Origin: a virus
IMG/VR virus record: IMGVR_UViG_3300026094_000728
Coordinates: 1-25,833 of that record
Strand: one strand, 5' to 3'
Length of the DNA: 25,833 nt
Shown here: positions 21,228 through 25,833 of the stretch, piece after piece
Position numbering within the stretch: the first letter of the stretch is position 1
Layout of the letters: each line of letters opens with the position of its first letter
Program-made: the position numbers and the translations under genes
Notes under the pieces: model-generated
What the model was told of the DNA's origin: nothing
The model's database searches: none
The model's input: only the letters and a program-made list of their open reading frames with translations

Positions 21228-23969
21228 ATGCCAGGATATCTAGGTGGAGGCTCAGCGAGCGGTGGCGGCGCCGGTGGAGAAATTTCATTCCCTAAAGAAT
21301 TTACTGACCCGGTAACTAAGCTACGTGTATCAAATCCAGAAACCTTGATTGATACCGACTTCGAGTACGGTCTTCAGCCCACCAAGTGGGAAACAGTTGA
21401 GCTTATCAACAACACTCCTTCGTTTTTCTCGAAGTCTGGTGACACAACTATTCCTGGAATTGCATCTATCACAACAAACGCTGGAACCCGAGAGATTACA
21501 GTAAAAACCGAGTTAGCTCACGGGCTAGCTGTAGGTATTCCGATTAACGTTCAAGGAACAAAATCTATTACTGCAGATGGTTCCTACATTATTAACTCTA
21601 TTCCAGACACATTTACATTTACCTATCTTTGTAAAGATGACCAACCCGAGACACTATCTATCCAAGACCTCTACTCATCTATCATTACAGGAGAGTTCTT
21701 TCAAGGTTCACAGATTAAAATCTCAGACTCTGCTGGAATTATTACAGACGGTGCAGACATTTCTACACTTACGGTGACTACAGACTCTACTCATGGGTTT
21801 GGTACGAATACTCCTTTCTACTTTCTAAACATTAATTCGACAATTAGCCAGCAGTTTGATGCTTCTAATACTTCAGCTCGCTCGTTTGACTCTTCAAATA
21901 GCGCTACAGCTCAGTCATTTGACGGCTCTAATACACTGTCAACAATTAACGTTGATTACAGCAACAGCGCGGTTGTCGGCGGAACAATCAGTCAAATAAC
22001 TGATACAGACATCGAAAACAACACGGTAACAGTCCAACACACTACCGAAAATTTTAACAGCCTATCTATAGGTGACCCCCTATATTACGATGTCCTTACA
22101 GGGAGTGGATTCTTCTCAGAAAACCCACGTGGTGTAGTTTTTATAAAAGATATTAGTAATGTAGGAACGACTTCCTCTACTTTTGACGTGAGCTCACTGC
22201 CAGACGGCGATGTTGTTGCTATACCATCTACCCTCTCTGGCACATTTCAAATTGCTAATCAAGCTCGCACTTTTGCTGGCAACAACGTTGACGTAGAAAT
22301 TCAAACCGTGCTTACAGTAGTAGATGACGACCCTGACACTGTTGATGCAGCAAACGAACTAGGTGTTGTTGGAGTTGTGAATTCTTACAGTGGAAGTTTG
22401 ATTACTATCGACTCCGAATCTGGAGAAGTATTTCCTGTACCCGAAGGACTTGCCAATGTGTGGTACCAAGGCACGATGGTACTTTACACAGTTGAAGATA
22501 TAACGGACGGCGGACTCGTGACAGAAGAGGGTACAGCGGCTGATAATCTCACTAACAATACAACTTACTTTGTAGACAGTTTTTTCCAACAAGGAAGCAC
22601 TAATCGTTATAGCTTTACAATTAGGCCTCTGCCTAACGGAGACCCAGTAGAAGGTATTACTGGTGGTTCCGGTATTCAGAAATTTACGCAAATTGGCGTA
22701 TCTCTAGATAAAAACATATTTCACGTATATGAAAATGGTTATGAAGAAGGCGACATGTTACGCTATGACTACCCGGATGGCGGAAGGTTTAGCGTAACTG
22801 ACCCAGATAATGACGAAGTAAATTTTTATTTCGTAGATACTAAATATGATGCACATAACTTTGATGTTCTATCTACCGTGGGAGAAGTTCTACCTAGGAC
22901 GGTAAGTCGTACAGGCGAAGATGCTCAGACTAGCCCTATCGAACCCACTCCCGTTACAGCTGTTGGATTAGAGTCACCTTTGACGTTTGCTGTAACCAGC
23001 GGCACCTTGCCAACCGGCTTGACCTTGAATACGTCAACAGGAGTTGTTAGCGGTACTCCTCAAGAGGTTATCGCTGAGCCCGGTAGAGAAGTCATTATTA
23101 CTTGTACTGACGCTAATGGGCAAACAGCTTTTCAGGTCCACACCTATCAGTTTAACCAGCCACCATTCCTATACTCATTTAACTCGGCTACTTTTAGCAC
23201 CTCAGGCTCAAGCGGCCGTGAAGGACCAAACGTTAATAACGCCAGAAATGGTCTAGGTCAGTCTTGGGTTAACACATACCTAAACATGAACTCTAGAGGT
23301 ACGCAATTGTGGACCGTCCCGCAGGCTGGAACCTACCGAATAACTGCTCGAGGTTCTGGCGGGGGTCGCGCTAACGGCTGGGGTCAACAAGGCCGAGGTG
23401 TAACAATGCGTGGCGACTTTCAGCTGCAGCAAGGTGAAGTACTAAAAATTGCTATTGGCACGAGAGGGGAGTATGATTACGGCTGGTCCGGCGGCGGCGG
23501 GGGCTCATTTGTTGCAAAAGAAGACAATACTCCTCTAATTGTTGCCGGTGGCGGTGGCGGCGGCTCTGCAAATTACAGCTATGACGATGCTAACACAGGG
23601 CGTAGCGGAGGGAACGCCAATTACAGTGGAGGAAGTTCTAACGGTAATGGCGGCGGAGGCCGTTACTATCAAGGTGGAGGCGGAGGCTTCTACAATAATG
23701 GACAAAGTAATAGTTACGGCGGCAAGGCATTTATTAATGGCGCTCGAGGCGGGACCAACAGCGGCAGAACAGGCGGCTTTGGTGGCGGTGGCACAGGTTC
23801 GTACTACTATAGTTACGGAGCTGGAGGCGGGGGCGGCTGGTCCGGCGGGGGAGCAGGAGATTACGGTAGGAATGCAGCCGGCGGAGGCTCGTACAACGAC
23901 GGAAATAGCCAGTCAAATCAAAATGGTACAAATCGTAGTAACGGCTACGTAAGTATTACAAGACTGTAG
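21228..23969 (+). CDS. large tail fibre protein with Ig-like and glycine-rich C-terminal domains
   Basis: A 913-residue protein. GAGG lies about eight bases before the ATG. The N-terminus has a Gly-rich start (GYLGGGSASGGGAGG) and then EISFPKEFTDPVTKLRVSNP, like attachment regions of aquatic phage fibres. The region to about 560 is Ser/Thr/Asp-rich with beta-type repeats, including a three-fold 'FDxSNxxxxxSFD' at about 209-233 and HGL/HGF modules. An Ig-like (He_PIG) unit lies near 578-640 (TFAVTSGTLPTGLTLNTSTG). The C-terminus from 690 (WTVPQAGTYRITARGSGGG) is a glycine-rich domain of the PF12810 type, with GGGGGS and YYYSYGAGGGG stretches. It is probably a receptor-binding or adhesive fibre. 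Confidence 0.7.
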   Translation: MPGYLGGGSASGGGAGGEISFPKEFTDPVTKLRVSNPETLIDTDFEYGLQPTKWETVELINNTPSFFSKSGDTTIPGIASITTNAGTREITVKTELAHGLAVGIPINVQGTKSITADGSYIINSIPDTFTFTYLCKDDQPETLSIQDLYSSIITGEFFQGSQIKISDSAGIITDGADISTLTVTTDSTHGFGTNTPFYFLNINSTISQQFDASNTSARSFDSSNSATAQSFDGSNTLSTINVDYSNSAVVGGTISQITDTDIENNTVTVQHTTENFNSLSIGDPLYYDVLTGSGFFSENPRGVVFIKDISNVGTTSSTFDVSSLPDGDVVAIPSTLSGTFQIANQARTFAGNNVDVEIQTVLTVVDDDPDTVDAANELGVVGVVNSYSGSLITIDSESGEVFPVPEGLANVWYQGTMVLYTVEDITDGGLVTEEGTAADNLTNNTTYFVDSFFQQGSTNRYSFTIRPLPNGDPVEGITGGSGIQKFTQIGVSLDKNIFHVYENGYEEGDMLRYDYPDGGRFSVTDPDNDEVNFYFVDTKYDAHNFDVLSTVGEVLPRTVSRTGEDAQTSPIEPTPVTAVGLESPLTFAVTSGTLPTGLTLNTSTGVVSGTPQEVIAEPGREVIITCTDANGQTAFQVHTYQFNQPPFLYSFNSATFSTSGSSGREGPNVNNARNGLGQSWVNTYLNMNSRGTQLWTVPQAGTYRITARGSGGGRANGWGQQGRGVTMRGDFQLQQGEVLKIAIGTRGEYDYGWSGGGGGSFVAKEDNTPLIVAGGGGGGSANYSYDDANTGRSGGNANYSGGSSNGNGGGGRYYQGGGGGFYNNGQSNSYGGKAFINGARGGTNSGRTGGFGGGGTGSYYYSYGAGGGGGWSGGGAGDYGRNAAGGGSYNDGNSQSNQNGTNRSNGYVSITRL

Positions 23970-23998
23970 AACAATAAAGTAGAGTAGAAGGTATAAAA

Positions 23999-25833
23999 AT
24001 GGCAGTAGGGCTAGCAGGACCCGGACTAACGGGTAGTCACACATTCGCTAAGACAAACATTAACTTTGACGATAACTACATATACTTTAAAAATGATGTC
24101 CCAGAAAATGAAATTCCAGATGTCTTTGAAGTAGGAGTTACCTTTATTTATAGTTCTGCAGCGGGCTCCTTGGCAGTTAAAGATACCGAAACGGGAGAGG
24201 TCCTCGAAGGTCCAGAAGATGGTGCACTGTTCTACGTAACTACAGAACAACCAAAGAAGCTAACTTTTAGCTATAGTGCAGGAGGACCATCTATCGACTT
24301 AGTAGACCCATCTTCAGGCGGTATAACGTTCAACAAACCAGTTGTTTTTGATAATAAGCTAAATATTGATTCACCAACAGCTACAAATCAGGCTGTTAAA
24401 TATTACACAAAGAACGAGCCTCTAATAGGACTCACTAGTGGTGACACCTACTTTCTAAAAAACGTTGATATTGCCAGCTTTTCTGGTTCTACCGCTCTAT
24501 ATAGTTTTACGTCTCACACTTTTACCACTTGCGGGCAGACTGGAAGACTAGGGCCAACACAATCCCAAATGCGGGCAGCGTACAACACACCTTGGGACGG
24601 AATCTACCTATCTCAGGGTGACTTCCAGGGATATCAGGACTGGACAGTTCCAGTTTCCGGTAACTATACCTTTGATGTCCAGGGTGCAGCAGGAGCAAAC
24701 GGTTCCGGCTCGGGTACACCCGGACGGGGAGCCCGAGTAAAGGGAACTGTCGCACTTACCAAAGGCGAGGTAGTTACAATTGCTGTAGGTCAAGTAGGCG
24801 AGGCTCAAAGTGACCAGCGAAACAAAGGTTCTGGAGGTGGAACATTTGTAGTCCGTAAAGCTGGTAACGAGGCTCTATTTGTTGCTGGTGGAGGTTCAGC
24901 AGACACTGGTAGCGTAGATGGTCAAGATGCTCAAATGACTCGTTTGGGAGGAAGCTCATCAGCCAATGTTGTTGCTCAAACCACCCCTGGGCAGGGTGGT
25001 TCTCGTAGCGGCGGATACTCAGCTGGAGGCGGCGGGTTCCTTACAGACGGTGGAGGCCTAAACTATAGAGACGGTAGGGTTTATACCGCTGGTGGCGGCG
25101 GATACCCTAATGGGCTATCAATGGGGACAAATAGTCAAGACGGTGGTTACGGTGGTTTTGGTGGTGGAGGCCAAGCAGATGCACAAGCCGTAAATCAATC
25201 TGCTGGCGCCGGAGGATATTCTGGTGGAGCTGGAGCCCGTTCACTTCAAAGTGATATTCGCGGTGGCGGTGGAGGAATTTATCTAACACCTACTGCTCAA
25301 AGCGTGGGAACATCCAACGGGACTTATGACACTACTACCGAATTTAACGGAACCACCATTGAAGACCTCTCTTCGTACAACACGGGTGAAGGTTCTGTAT
25401 CCGTCACGCTTATTACAGACTTCACGACTGGTAATGAAGTGTATCCAACAGCCCAAGATGCAGCAAATGGCACAAACAAGATTGCGGTAGAGCCTGCAGG
25501 AGGTTCATACCACTCCTTCGTGCCTATCACAATGGATTTCCAAAATAATGTTATTCACAGTCCAAGCCCCCACACTCTAAGTGAAGGCGAGGCTGTTCAG
25601 TATTCTTTCCAAGGTACGGCACCCGCAGGTGTTAACTCAGATGTAATTTATTATGTAAGCGTTGTTAACGCATATACTTACAAAATTAGCACTACTCCCT
25701 CCCCAGACTATGCTTTCTTAGAGTTCACAACACCATCTGCTCCAGGGGAAGCTCAAGATTCACTGAGCCGAGTAGTTGTAAATACGGTTACAAACACTTT
25801 AACTATTCCAAGCCATGGTTTTTTGGTAGACCA
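23999..25833 (+). CDS. second glycine-rich tail fibre, C-terminus cut by window edge
   Basis: ATG at 23999 is preceded by AGAAGG seven bases upstream. About 611 codons are open to the window edge. The N-terminus is MAVGLAGPGLTGSHTFAKTN followed by beta-rich sequence. A block YSFTSHTFTTCGQTGRLGPT then QSQMRAAYNTPWDG leads to WTVPVSGNYTFDVQGAAGAN, and this starts a PF12810-type glycine-rich domain (GGGSADTGSVDG, GGGGFLTDGGG, GGFGGGG) like that of the preceding gene. After it come beta modules with 'IPSHGFLVD' at the edge. The two fibres share this domain and probably serve related contact roles, either as two fibres or as two parts of one organelle. Confidence 0.7.
   Translation, partial: MAVGLAGPGLTGSHTFAKTNINFDDNYIYFKNDVPENEIPDVFEVGVTFIYSSAAGSLAVKDTETGEVLEGPEDGALFYVTTEQPKKLTFSYSAGGPSIDLVDPSSGGITFNKPVVFDNKLNIDSPTATNQAVKYYTKNEPLIGLTSGDTYFLKNVDIASFSGSTALYSFTSHTFTTCGQTGRLGPTQSQMRAAYNTPWDGIYLSQGDFQGYQDWTVPVSGNYTFDVQGAAGANGSGSGTPGRGARVKGTVALTKGEVVTIAVGQVGEAQSDQRNKGSGGGTFVVRKAGNEALFVAGGGSADTGSVDGQDAQMTRLGGSSSANVVAQTTPGQGGSRSGGYSAGGGGFLTDGGGLNYRDGRVYTAGGGGYPNGLSMGTNSQDGGYGGFGGGGQADAQAVNQSAGAGGYSGGAGARSLQSDIRGGGGGIYLTPTAQSVGTSNGTYDTTTEFNGTTIEDLSSYNTGEGSVSVTLITDFTTGNEVYPTAQDAANGTNKIAVEPAGGSYHSFVPITMDFQNNVIHSPSPHTLSEGEAVQYSFQGTAPAGVNSDVIYYVSVVNAYTYKISTTPSPDYAFLEFTTPSAPGEAQDSLSRVVVNTVTNTLTIPSHGFLVD

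Noticed and set aside
23539-23952. Long plus-strand frame rich in Ala, Val and Thr within the glycine-rich domain
   Set aside because: It is the +1 shadow of GGN-rich codons of the fibre gene; there is no start site, and the real frame has clear domain matches.

Overview
The window looks like part of the genome of a tailed phage (or prophage) of an actinobacterium, probably a low- to mid-GC aquatic one. The phage call rests on closely packed genes, many tiny overlapping ORFs, a recombinase, a class Ib ribonucleotide reductase set and, at the right, large collagen-like and glycine-rich tail or fibre proteins. The host call rests on families largely confined to Actinobacteria and their phages: a WhiB Fe-S regulator, a DUF3039 protein, a DUF2510-like motif, an MSMEG_6728-type protein and actinophage-type small proteins. 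Base composition is AT-leaning by eye, which argues against a typical high-GC soil actinobacterium. No tRNA, rRNA, CRISPR array or insertion sequence was seen.

Layout. Positions 1-16913 are read entirely leftward (minus strand) and 17007-25833 entirely rightward, so 16914-17006 is a divergent control region. On the minus strand, in order of transcription: (i) DUF3039 protein; (ii) nrdH-nrdI-nrdE-nrdF plus a 14-residue CxCxxCxC peptide, closed by a strong hairpin terminator at about 12748-12776; (iii) FmdB-type zinc ribbon, WhiB and a small membrane protein (possible holin), closed by a hairpin at 11859-11886; (iv) small actinophage proteins and a second FmdB-type protein; (v) a long chain of overlapping genes from 11197 down to 3095 with three paralogous proteins of one unknown family, a serine recombinase, an intact-looking flavin-dependent halogenase, a divergent halogenase-like partner and a membrane protein wedged between the two; (vi) small proteins including three helix-turn-helix paralogues; (vii) a pyrimidine-dimer-glycosylase-like protein with its own good promoter, and a PD-(D/E)XK nuclease-like gene cut by the left edge.

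On the plus strand: a baseplate/BppU-like N-terminal protein, a short collagen-like protein, an 1118-residue collagen-like fibre with repeated beta modules (one split by an inserted cupredoxin-like domain), a 913-residue fibre with an Ig-like and a glycine-rich domain, and a related glycine-rich fibre running off the right edge.

How the genes may work together. The nrd set would raise dNTP supply during replication, WhiB and the HTH proteins are probable regulators, and the fibre block probably builds the host-recognition apparatus. The least understood and most novel part is the halogenase locus (about 3.3-11.2 kb). Its gene overlaps suggest coordinated expression of two halogenase-like flavoproteins, a membrane protein and up to three members of one unknown family. 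What is halogenated, if anything, cannot be read from the sequence.
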